64,000 nucleotides of DNA from Microvirga guangxiensis. GTDB taxonomy: Bacteria > Pseudomonadota > Alphaproteobacteria > Rhizobiales > Beijerinckiaceae. The notes under the pieces are model-generated. The model made no database searches, was not told the DNA's origin, and saw nothing but the letters and a program-made list of their open reading frames with translations. Location: positions 1-64,000 of the forward strand of contig NZ_FMVJ01000014.1 in assembly GCF_900102135.1 (NCBI RefSeq), in the 5' to 3' direction. The translations under genes and the position numbers were made by a program. Positions 18,580 to 25,787 of this stretch are shown piece after piece; position 1 is the stretch's first letter; each line of letters opens with the position of its first letter.

Positions 18580-18978
18580 ATGAAGCCGCGTCGCGAGATC
18601 CTGAACAGACCTGTCGTCCTCCTGGTGGAGGACGAATTGCTCTTGCGCCTGACGCAGGTGGAAATCCTGCGGGAAGCGGAATTCTGGGTCGTCGAGGCCC
18701 AGGACGCGGATGAAGCCTTCGACCTGCTGAAAAGACGTCCCGACATCAATGTGGTTCTCACAGATGTGAACATGCCGGGCTCTATCGACGGCTTCGAGTT
18801 CGCGCGTCTGGTTCGCCAGGGGTGGCCGGATGTGGGCGTGCTCGTGATCTCTGGAAAAGTCGCGCCCGGACCCGGCGATCTGCCGGAAGGAACGCATTTC
18901 CTTCAAAAGCCGATCCGGTCCGATGCGCTTGTGGAAGCCCTTAGGCAAGCCATGATCTCAAGGACGCTCGAAGCGTGA
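18580..18978 (+). CDS. Single-domain response regulator
   Basis: 132 residues forming one receiver domain with no output domain. The acidic pocket is E17-D18, the phosphoacceptor D62 (VVLTDVNMPGS), the switch Ser is at 91 (VISGK), and the invariant Lys-Pro is K110-P111. It lacks the FATGY-type motif of the FAT GUY stress regulators. No ribosome binding site precedes the ATG, consistent with a leaderless message from the EcfG-type promoter at 18546. Its kinase is not encoded nearby. Receiver identity is certain; pathway is inferred as general stress from the promoter. Confidence 0.9.
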   Translation: MKPRREILNRPVVLLVEDELLLRLTQVEILREAEFWVVEAQDADEAFDLLKRRPDINVVLTDVNMPGSIDGFEFARLVRQGWPDVGVLVISGKVAPGPGDLPEGTHFLQKPIRSDALVEALRQAMISRTLEA

Positions 18979-19039
18979 GAGTTGAGCCTGAGCGGATCAA
19001 CGCATTAATGCCCGTCATCATGAAAACGGAGGCGTGTGC

Positions 19040-19288
19040 ATGACAAAGCCGCGGGTTGCCTTCGGCGGACGCCATGTTCCCCTGCCACGCTCTAAAGCTC
19101 TGCGAGTCTCATTTGGGATCCTTCTGATCCTGGGGGGTGTCGTGGGTTTCCTGCCGGTGCTCGGCTTCTGGATGGTCCCGCTGGGTATTCTTATCCTGTC
19201 CTTCGATCTGCACATCGCGCGCAGGCTGCGCCGCCGCACCATTGTCTGGTGGGAGCGGCGCAAAAGGATCAGGCGCGAAAGCCTTTAG
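19040..19288 (+). CDS. Small PGPGW-like membrane protein
   Basis: 82 residues from an ATG with CGGAGG seven bases upstream. A central hydrophobic stretch of about 40 residues ([28 protein letters not shown]) forms two helices around a turn and resembles the PGPGW putative transmembrane family. The tail is strongly basic ([19 protein letters not shown]). Function unknown. Its end overlaps the end of the convergent YidB-like gene by 4 bases. It follows the stress-linked response regulator by 61 bases and may be cotranscribed with it. Confidence 0.75.
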   Translation: MTKPRVAFGGRHVPLPRSKALRVSFGILLILGGVVGFLPVLGFWMVPLGILILSFDLHIARRLRRRTIVWWERRKRIRRESL

Positions 19289-19764
19289 GTCGGCAGGCGT
19301 CCATCAGGCGTATATTGATCGACCGCATGAGGCAGATCGCGCGAGAGGCGCTCCAGAATTTCCTCCCTTGAGAGGCCGGTCTGCTGGGTCAGGCTGGCCA
19401 GCACATCGGGCCCAATCGCCTGCTCGAGCTGCTGCGGGGCGATCTCCTTGTTCTGACCTGTTCCAACCCATGAATCGGCGACATCGCCTTGTCCATTCTG
19501 CCGGAAGTTGTCGAGAAGCTCACCAAGGCCTCCGCTCAGCAGCCCGCCGGCTCCTGCGCCGCCAAGGCCACCAAGCAGCCCACCGAGGCCACCAAGTCCT
19601 CCAAGGCTTTCAAGGCCGCCGGTTTGCTGGCCGGGCACTTGCCCAGGCGTTCCTGGCTGCTGCCCGCCACGCAGCATCTCCGCGATTTTATCACGGTTCT
19701 GATACCCGGCGATGGCGAGAAGACCCAGAAGGGCCGTCATTGAAGGGAAACCACGGTTGCTCAT
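19285..19764 (-). CDS. YidB-like (DUF937) protein
   Basis: 159 residues, chosen from the ATG at 19764 because AGGAG lies eight bases upstream; an ATG two codons earlier is also possible. A short hydrophobic start is followed by a Gly/Leu-rich stretch ([19 protein letters not shown], about residues 50-80). The C-terminal part matches the YidB/DUF937 family ([36 protein letters not shown]). Function is unknown. An EcfG-like promoter (19792-19817) precedes it, suggesting stress induction. Confidence 0.85.
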   Translation of the reverse strand: MSNRGFPSMTALLGLLAIAGYQNRDKIAEMLRGGQQPGTPGQVPGQQTGGLESLGGLGGLGGLLGGLGGAGAGGLLSGGLGELLDNFRQNGQGDVADSWVGTGQNKEIAPQQLEQAIGPDVLASLTQQTGLSREEILERLSRDLPHAVDQYTPDGRLPT

Positions 19765-19791
19765 GTTCATTGCTCCTAATGCCGGAACAGG

Positions 19792-19817
19792 AACAGCAGG
19801 AGCGGCCAAAGGGTTCC
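19792..19817 (-). promoter_or_regulatory. Candidate EcfG-like promoter for yidB-like gene
   Basis: On the minus strand GGAAC (19813-19817), a 17-base spacer, then TGTT (19792-19795). Only one base of the CGTT box is off. The start would fall about 20 bases before the gene, leaving room for its ribosome binding site. On the plus strand the same region reads GGAAC-N17-GGTT toward the sigma gene, a weaker match. Confidence 0.4.
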
Positions 19818-19970
19818 GGGACAATGCTTTCGAAGGATTGCGGGCTGCAGGAGAGAAGCCCTGGGGGCACGCCGGTCACCCATGCCCTTAGCCTTTTGTC
19901 GCAAAAAAACGCATGGTCGAAATGTCGCCCGGAACTTTACATGGACGCAAGGCGCCCCAGATATCCCGGC

Positions 19971-20687
19971 ATGCCCGATAAGTCCAAAACTATGACCCAA
20001 AACACTCCCTCGCCAATCTCAGGTGCGGCCCTGAGCGCTGCCGTTCGTCTCCACCTCGGAAAGCAACTTCGCACGCTTTACGGCGACCCTGCTGAGGATA
20101 AGCTTCCGCGCGATCTAGCCAAGCTCGCGGAACGCGTCGCACAGGTCATTCGTGCGCATACCGAGCCGGTCGATCAGGCTTTCGTCGACGGCGTCATGGA
20201 TGCGCTGCCGAACCTGCGCGCCTTTGCGCTGTCGCTTACCGGAAAGCTCGATCAGGCCGAGGATCTGGTGCAGGACACCGTGCTCAAGGCCCTGACCAAG
20301 CAGGAAACATTTGAGGCCGGTACGAACCTGCAGGCGTGGCTCTTCACGATTCTGCGCAACGGCTTCTACTCGACCCACCGCAAGACGAGCCGCGAGGTCG
20401 AAGATGGCGACGGCGCACATGCTGCCAGCATGGTCGCGATCCCTGACCAGGAGGACAAACTCGCCCTCCAGGACCTTTCGACCGCGCTGCAGAAGCTGCC
20501 GCAGGAGCAGCGCGAGGCGATCATCCTGATCGGTGCTGAAGGCATGTCCTATGAGGATGCGGCGGAAGCACTCGGCGTGAAAGTCGGCACCATCAAGAGC
20601 CGCGTGAACCGCGCGCGTAACCGGCTCGCAGAACTGATGGGCGTGGCCGGTGACCGGCTTCACAACAGCAGTCACGCCGACGCCTGA
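19971..20687 (+). CDS. ecfG: EcfG-type sigma factor with NepR-like N-terminal extension
   Basis: 238 residues from 19971 (an ATG seven codons later is also possible; neither has a clear ribosome binding site). Residues 79-144 are sigma region 2 (PNLRAFALSLTG, DLVQDTVLKA, GTNLQAWLFTILRN, SREVEDGDG) and 172-226 region 4 (LPQEQREAIILIGAEGMSYEDAAE, VGTIKSRVNRARNRLAEL). These are diagnostic of sigma-EcfG, the general stress sigma of Alphaproteobacteria. Unlike ordinary EcfG (about 180 residues), residues 27-57 (LHLGKQLRTLYGDPAEDKLP and on) match the core of the anti-sigma factor NepR in sequence and spacing. Normally NepR is a separate protein. No phyR or kinase is nearby. Confidence 0.9.
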   Translation: MPDKSKTMTQNTPSPISGAALSAAVRLHLGKQLRTLYGDPAEDKLPRDLAKLAERVAQVIRAHTEPVDQAFVDGVMDALPNLRAFALSLTGKLDQAEDLVQDTVLKALTKQETFEAGTNLQAWLFTILRNGFYSTHRKTSREVEDGDGAHAASMVAIPDQEDKLALQDLSTALQKLPQEQREAIILIGAEGMSYEDAAEALGVKVGTIKSRVNRARNRLAELMGVAGDRLHNSSHADA

Positions 20688-20708
20688 TCTCATCGACACA
20701 TCTCCAAC

Positions 20709-20752
20709 ATGCGCCGTGCGAAGGAAGCAGGTTATTCCTCCGCACGGCGCAT
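20709..20752 (+). terminator. Hairpin terminator after sigma gene
   Basis: ATGCGCCGTGCG and CGCACGGCGCAT form 12-base arms, extended inward by AGGAA/TTCCT. It starts 21 bases after the sigma stop. The following T content is low (TTCGTATG). Confidence 0.7.
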
Positions 20753-20873
20753 TCGTATGTGGTGCCTAAAATATCAGCGCATTGAAAAGGCAGGGTTCCG
20801 AACTTTCGCAGGTCTTCATGGTTGAGCTGACAGCTGGGGTGCTCTCAAACGCTTCTCTGCCAAGGAGGGGAGC

Positions 20874-21296
20874 ATGGAACACAGACCTCTGTCGGAACTC
20901 GGCCATGTCGCCGATCTGAAGCCCTCGCAAGTTCCTCAACTGTCGAAACGAGAGCGGCTTGACCGCTGGGCCGAACTGCTTGAGCAGAAGCCAGACCGCC
21001 TTCTCAGGACGCTGGATGAAATCGAGTGGAAGCCGAAAGCCGTACGGCATGCCATGCGAGCCGACGATTCCGCTCTGACGGTCGCCTTCAACGATCCGGT
21101 TCTGCGCACGGCGGGTCTCGTAAGCGACAGGTTCGGAGACGCGGTCAACTTCTTCCAGATCTCCGAGCATGATGCGCATATCGTTCTCTGCTCCTGCCAT
21201 GGCGGCGAGTTCATGCGGTCCGAGGAAGCAGCCAGGCGCGTGCGCGGCATTCGCTCCCCGAGGCTATGGTCGCTTTATTTCGGGTGGTTTCGGTAA
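20874..21296 (+). CDS. Hypothetical protein
   Basis: 140 residues from an ATG with AAGGAGG upstream. No signal peptide or membrane helix is seen. It is charged overall, with a possible Cys pair (VLCSCHGGEF) near residue 105 and a C-terminus rich in aromatic residues (RLWSLYFGWFR). I recognise no family. It is convergent with rtcB, 15 bases apart at the 3' ends. The good ribosome binding site and even composition suggest a real gene. Confidence 0.75.
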   Translation: MEHRPLSELGHVADLKPSQVPQLSKRERLDRWAELLEQKPDRLLRTLDEIEWKPKAVRHAMRADDSALTVAFNDPVLRTAGLVSDRFGDAVNFFQISEHDAHIVLCSCHGGEFMRSEEAARRVRGIRSPRLWSLYFGWFR

Positions 21297-21311
21297 CGGC
21301 CGGGTCCCGGC

Positions 21312-22475
21312 TTAGTCCTTGTAGGGATCGAACTCGCCGGGGCCTGCCATCGCCACTGCGAAGGGCCGTAGACTATGCTCGATGGCAATCGTATCGCCAT
21401 GATAGGCGAGTACGTCCGTGAGGCGTCGATAGACCATAGGGCTCTCGTCCACGTCGCCGCCTCTGAGCAGGACGCCCTTTTCACGCAGCCACGCATCCAT
21501 CTCCTCGCGCGTAAAGCGGGGAGGGCGGGTCCATTCTCCTTGCCGGTTCTTCTTGCCCTTCGCCTCCATGCGTCCGAAGAGGCGGCCTGCTCCGTGAACG
21601 GTCGAATAGAGACTGTCGGCGCTTTGCTCGCTTTCGACACCGCGCAGGATGACTGCATTGTCGCCCATGGAGCCGCCCACGAAGCCTCTTTGTCCCGGGA
21701 AAGCTGGTGTCGCGCCTTTCCTGACCACCCAATAATCGCGCCCGCCGTGGTTCTCGCGCCAGACGAAGTTGTGATGGTTGTGCACCATGTCCGTGATGGA
21801 GCCGCCGATGATCTGTCTCACGCGCTCGACGACCCACTCGCGTCCCGCATAAGCGTAGAGCCCGCCTAACGCGACGCCGGCGAGATAGCTGCGTCCGATC
21901 TCGCTGTCCTGGTGGACGACAGCAGGATCGACCTCCATGCCATCCTTTGCGCCTGCCAACTCCAGATGCTTCGTCGTGATCTTGTGGCCTAATCCGCGCG
22001 AGCCGAAATGCACGCCGATCCACACGAAGCCTTCCTCGTCCTCGAAGAGATCCACATAATGGTTGCCAGAGCCGACGGTCCCCAATTGCTCGGAGGCCAT
22101 CTTCCTCAAGTCGCGGACGCCTGCTTCGCCCCACAGCGGCGAGTCGAACAGCTCGTGATCCACTTTCACAGCGTTCTTCTGTCCAATGCCGAAACTGATC
22201 GTTCTGCCGATATCGCTGAGGATCTTTCCCGCCTTGCCGGATATGTCCTCGTAACGGGTGTCCAGACGGACGGCCATGTTCCCGCAGGCGATGTCGAAGC
22301 CAACCCCGCTGATCGAGATATGCTCCTCATAGGCTACGACGCCGCCGATGGGATGAGCATAGCCGAGATGGCCATCCGCGCAGAGCACCCCCTTGGCCGC
22401 GCTGCCGACCTGCATGCAGCGGTTCAGCTGCTTGATCGTCTTGTCGTCGTGCTCGCCGTAAATGCGGATGTTCAT
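21312..22475 (-). CDS. rtcB: RtcB-family RNA ligase
   Basis: 387-residue member of the RtcB family, which joins 2',3'-cyclic phosphate or 3'-phosphate RNA ends to 5'-OH ends using GTP and Mn2+. Conserved features include GVGFDIACGNMAVRL (metal-binding Asp and Cys), GSGNHYVDL, VHFGSRGLGH, VHNHHNF, and TVHGAGR, whose His is the expected guanylated residue. It is shorter than E. coli RtcB and fits the compact RtcB-like subgroup. No rtcA, rtcR or archease gene is adjacent. It is preceded by GGGGGA. Confidence 0.92.
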   Translation of the reverse strand: MNIRIYGEHDDKTIKQLNRCMQVGSAAKGVLCADGHLGYAHPIGGVVAYEEHISISGVGFDIACGNMAVRLDTRYEDISGKAGKILSDIGRTISFGIGQKNAVKVDHELFDSPLWGEAGVRDLRKMASEQLGTVGSGNHYVDLFEDEEGFVWIGVHFGSRGLGHKITTKHLELAGAKDGMEVDPAVVHQDSEIGRSYLAGVALGGLYAYAGREWVVERVRQIIGGSITDMVHNHHNFVWRENHGGRDYWVVRKGATPAFPGQRGFVGGSMGDNAVILRGVESEQSADSLYSTVHGAGRLFGRMEAKGKKNRQGEWTRPPRFTREEMDAWLREKGVLLRGGDVDESPMVYRRLTDVLAYHGDTIAIEHSLRPFAVAMAGPGEFDPYKD

Positions 22476-22627
22476 TCGATCCCCCAGAAGCCTCTTTCAT
22501 CAAACCGGATGATAAGGCACCCGTTCCGATGGGGTGCCGCCGGTCTGTCTCGAGAGTTGAATGTTCGAGCTGATTGGGCTGCGGAAGCGGCAAATTTCAC
22601 AACCTGAGCTATTAAGTTAAGACATTG

Positions 22628-22639
22628 AGCAAATTTGCT
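22628..22639. promoter_or_regulatory. Perfect 12-bp palindrome upstream of protease gene
   Basis: AGCAAATTTGCT lies in the AT-rich divergent gap between rtcB and the first serralysin-like gene, 100 bases before the protease start. Possible repressor or activator site; no regulator can be assigned. Confidence 0.3.
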
Positions 22640-22738
22640 TATTGAGAAGATTATAGGTCTACGGAAAATTCCATTCTACCCCTTATGGATTATAAAATCC
22701 GGCTTCCTGCCATGCTCTAAATCAAGGATTCCGCTCAC

Positions 22739-24133
22739 ATGAGGACAAGCATGGCAGCTACGATTTCAGTCGCCCGCACGGGCAATCAGGATATTGATGG
22801 CATTCTTTCCGGTTCGCGCTGGAGCAGCCCGAACCTCACTTATAGTTTTCCTACAAAAGCATCTTACTACGGCAGCAATTACAGTCTGTCGGACGAGCCG
22901 CAGTACAACTTCGGTTCCTTGAACGGCAATCAGTCTCGGGTTGCTCGCGAAGTTTTCGCAACGATCGCTTCCGTGTCCAACCTGACATTCGCTGAAATAG
23001 CGGAAACCTCTTCAAGCCATGCCACGATACGGCTTGCGGTTTCGGATCGCGCATCGCCCGCTTGGTCCTATTACCCGGATCCCGGAGAGCAGGGAGGCGA
23101 TATCTGGTTCAGCCGTTCCAACGGATGGTATGATGCGCCAGTGCTGGGCGGTTATGGCTATTATGCCTTCATCCACGAAATCCTGCACTCCGTTGGCCTG
23201 AAACACGGCAACGAGACAACCGGATTCGGCGCGATGACGGCCTCCCGGGACTCCATGGAATTCTCAGCGTTGACCTACAGATCTTATGTAGGCGCCGCCG
23301 GACAGTATGTGGAGAATGAAACGTGGGGCTATGCCCAGACGCCGATGATGTACGACATCGCGGCCCTGCAGCATATGTACGGTGCAAATTATACGACCCG
23401 TGCCGGCAACACCGTCTATCGGTGGAGTTCTTCGACAGGTCAGGAGTTCATCGATGGGGTCGGACAGAGCCTTCCCGGTGGAAATCGCATCTTCGGTACG
23501 ATCTGGGACGGCGGCGGAAGCGACACGTACGATCTCTCGAACTACGCCACAAATCTCAGTGTGGATCTTCGCCCCGGAGAATGGTCTCGTTTCTCCACGA
23601 CGCAGATCGCCAAGCTCGGCGATGGGCAATATGCGCGCGGCAACATCGCGAATGCACTCACCTATCAGGGCGATCTCAGATCTCTGATCGAGAATGCCAC
23701 TGGAGGAACGGGCAGCGACACGCTCACCGGGAACAGTGTCGCCAACACTTTGAGGGGAGGGGGCGGAAACGACCGGCTCTATGGGCGTGAAGGCAACGAT
23801 GTGCTCACCGGCGGAGCAGGCAACGACACCTTCTATTTCAACACGAAACCGAATCCGATTTCCAACCTCGATCAGATCACGGACTTTTCTGTTCCCAGCG
23901 ATACGATCTATCTCGCTAGATCGGCGTTCACGACCCTCACGGCCGGAATGCTCCCGTCGGCAGCTTTCTGGATAGGAAGCCAAGCGCACGATTCCTCCGA
24001 CCGTATCGTCTACGACACGGCGAAAGGCGGACTTCATTATGATGCGGATGGAAGCGGGACGATCGCATCGGTGCAGTTCGCTCAGCTCACCAAGGGACTG
24101 AGCATGACGGCGACTGACTTCATGATCGCTTAA
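22739..24133 (+). CDS. Serralysin-like RTX zinc metalloprotease, copy 1
   Basis: 464-residue secreted protease of the M10 serralysin group. There is no N-terminal signal peptide, as expected for type I secretion. The zinc motif HEILHSVGLKH spans residues 146-156 with catalytic E147. The Met-turn position reads SALTY (176-180), so Leu replaces the methionine that names this fold. RTX calcium-binding repeats follow (about 320-360: GGTGSDTLTG, GGGGNDRLYG, GGAGNDTFYF), then the C-terminal secretion region. It is tandem to a close paralog 118 bases downstream that has the normal Met-turn. No type I transporter genes are adjacent. TolC at 39119 could be the outer-membrane exit. Confidence 0.92.
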   Translation: MRTSMAATISVARTGNQDIDGILSGSRWSSPNLTYSFPTKASYYGSNYSLSDEPQYNFGSLNGNQSRVAREVFATIASVSNLTFAEIAETSSSHATIRLAVSDRASPAWSYYPDPGEQGGDIWFSRSNGWYDAPVLGGYGYYAFIHEILHSVGLKHGNETTGFGAMTASRDSMEFSALTYRSYVGAAGQYVENETWGYAQTPMMYDIAALQHMYGANYTTRAGNTVYRWSSSTGQEFIDGVGQSLPGGNRIFGTIWDGGGSDTYDLSNYATNLSVDLRPGEWSRFSTTQIAKLGDGQYARGNIANALTYQGDLRSLIENATGGTGSDTLTGNSVANTLRGGGGNDRLYGREGNDVLTGGAGNDTFYFNTKPNPISNLDQITDFSVPSDTIYLARSAFTTLTAGMLPSAAFWIGSQAHDSSDRIVYDTAKGGLHYDADGSGTIASVQFAQLTKGLSMTATDFMIA

Positions 24134-24146
24134 AGGAGAACCTCTG

Positions 24147-24187
24147 CACGGGGTACTCATCCCGAATGGAACGATGAGTACCCCGTG
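24147..24187 (+). terminator. Long hairpin between the two protease genes
   Basis: 15-base perfect arms (CACGGGGTACTCATC with GATGAGTACCCCGTG) and an 11-base loop, 13 bases after the first protease stop. There is no strong T-run. It suggests separate or attenuated transcription of the second copy. Confidence 0.7.
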
Positions 24188-24251
24188 AGGAATAATTTCA
24201 ACCGCGGTGCGCAAGCTAAACTTGAGGCCATCCCGATAGGGGAGGTCCAAG

Positions 24252-25631
24252 ATGGCATTGACGGCGGATGTCGCGCCGAGCGGCGATCAGAATGTGGATG
24301 CTCTGCTGATGAAGACCCGCTGGGATGCACCGGGCCTCAGCTACAGTTTTCCCGCAAGCTCCGTCTTCTACGGTCAGAATTATGGCGGCAACGAACCGCG
24401 CAATGGTTTTGCTCCTCTCAACGAGGCGCAGAGTGCAGCAGCGCGGCAAGCCTTTGCGATGATCGCCTCTGTGGCTAATCTCAACTTCACGGAGATCCAT
24501 GAGGACACGGTCAGGCAGCCCGAACTAAGGCTCGCAGGCGCCGACATTCCGGGTTCCGCTTGGGCGTATGCCCCGGGTTCTATCAGCATCAATGGCGATG
24601 CCTGGTTCAGGGCATCGTCGAGTGCATTCGCCGACATGCGACCTGGCGGCTACGGCTTCTATGTCTTCATGCATGAGATCGGCCATTCCGTCGGCTTGAA
24701 ACATGGACACGACGTGAACGTGTTCGGGCCCATGACAGCAGACCGGGACTCGATGGAGTTTTCGATCATGACCTACCGCTCCTATGTGGGAGCCTCGGGC
24801 AGGATGATGGAAAACGAGCCCTGGGGTTATGCCCAGTCGCTCATGATGTACGACATCGCCGCCCTGCAGCACATGTATGGCGCAAACTACACGACCCATG
24901 CCGGCAACACCGTCTACAGGTGGGATGCTATGACGGGCCAAGCGTCGATTGACGGCGTCGCACAGGGCAGCCCCATCGGCAATCGTATTCTCATGACCGT
25001 GTGGGACGGCGGCGGCAACGACACCTACGATTTCTCGAACTACGCGGTGAGGCTCACCATAGACCTGCGTCCCGGCTCGTGGACGAGCCTCGACACGGCG
25101 CAGATCGCCCAGCTTGGTTACGACCGCCCCGCTCGCGGCAATATAGCCAACAGCTTGCTCCATGACGGGGACCTGCGCTCCATAATCGAGAATGCTCTCG
25201 GGGGCTCAGGCAATGACCTTATGATGGGAAACCTCGTGCGGAACGTCCTGAAAGGCGGAAGCGGCAATGACCGCCTCTACGGTTTCGAGGGTAACGACGT
25301 TCTGACGGGAGGACGGGGGAGGGACGCGTTCGTCTTCGACACCTCTCCGAGCAAGGCCAACGCCGACCGGATTTCCGATTTTTCGGTCCGAGACGACACG
25401 ATCTATTTCGATAACGTGGTGTTCACGAAGCTGCCTAAGCCGGGAAAGCTCCCGGCTTCTGCCTTCTGGACCGGGGCGAAGGCCCATGATCGGTCGGACC
25501 GCGTCATCTATGACAAGAACAGTGGCGCGCTTTATTACGATCAGGACGGGACGGGCAAGGCAACCAAGGCCTTGGTTGCCTGGCTGGACAAGAAGCTCAA
25601 GATCACGGCCGACGACTTCCGGATCATCTGA
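24252..25631 (+). CDS. Serralysin-like RTX zinc metalloprotease, copy 2
   Basis: 459 residues from an ATG with GGGGAGG upstream. Same architecture as copy 1 and clearly homologous along the whole length. The zinc motif HEIGHSVGLKH is at residues 141-151 and the canonical Met-turn SIMTY at 171-175. Stretches such as MMYDIAALQHMYGANYTT and NTVYRW are nearly identical between the copies. RTX repeats (about 315-355) and the C-terminal domain ending DDFRII fit type I secretion. This copy keeps all residues expected for activity. Confidence 0.93.
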   Translation: MALTADVAPSGDQNVDALLMKTRWDAPGLSYSFPASSVFYGQNYGGNEPRNGFAPLNEAQSAAARQAFAMIASVANLNFTEIHEDTVRQPELRLAGADIPGSAWAYAPGSISINGDAWFRASSSAFADMRPGGYGFYVFMHEIGHSVGLKHGHDVNVFGPMTADRDSMEFSIMTYRSYVGASGRMMENEPWGYAQSLMMYDIAALQHMYGANYTTHAGNTVYRWDAMTGQASIDGVAQGSPIGNRILMTVWDGGGNDTYDFSNYAVRLTIDLRPGSWTSLDTAQIAQLGYDRPARGNIANSLLHDGDLRSIIENALGGSGNDLMMGNLVRNVLKGGSGNDRLYGFEGNDVLTGGRGRDAFVFDTSPSKANADRISDFSVRDDTIYFDNVVFTKLPKPGKLPASAFWTGAKAHDRSDRVIYDKNSGALYYDQDGTGKATKALVAWLDKKLKITADDFRII

Positions 25632-25787
25632 GAAGTTGGAGGGCGCCGCCGCTTTATGAACCAAACTTTCAGGAGTTGGCTGCTTTATTAGGCCAGGGAA
25701 GGTGCGGCAGCAGGCCATTGGCTGCCGATTTGACTTCCCGGTGGGTTTGGGGGACACCACCGCCTTTGCGGGAAAATCCCGCCCCGA

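Noticed and set aside
19931-19955. EcfG promoter directly before the sigma gene (GGAACTTTAC)
   Set aside because: The -35 GGAAC is present, but there is no GTT at the right spacing (CGCC instead). Too weak to list as a promoter.
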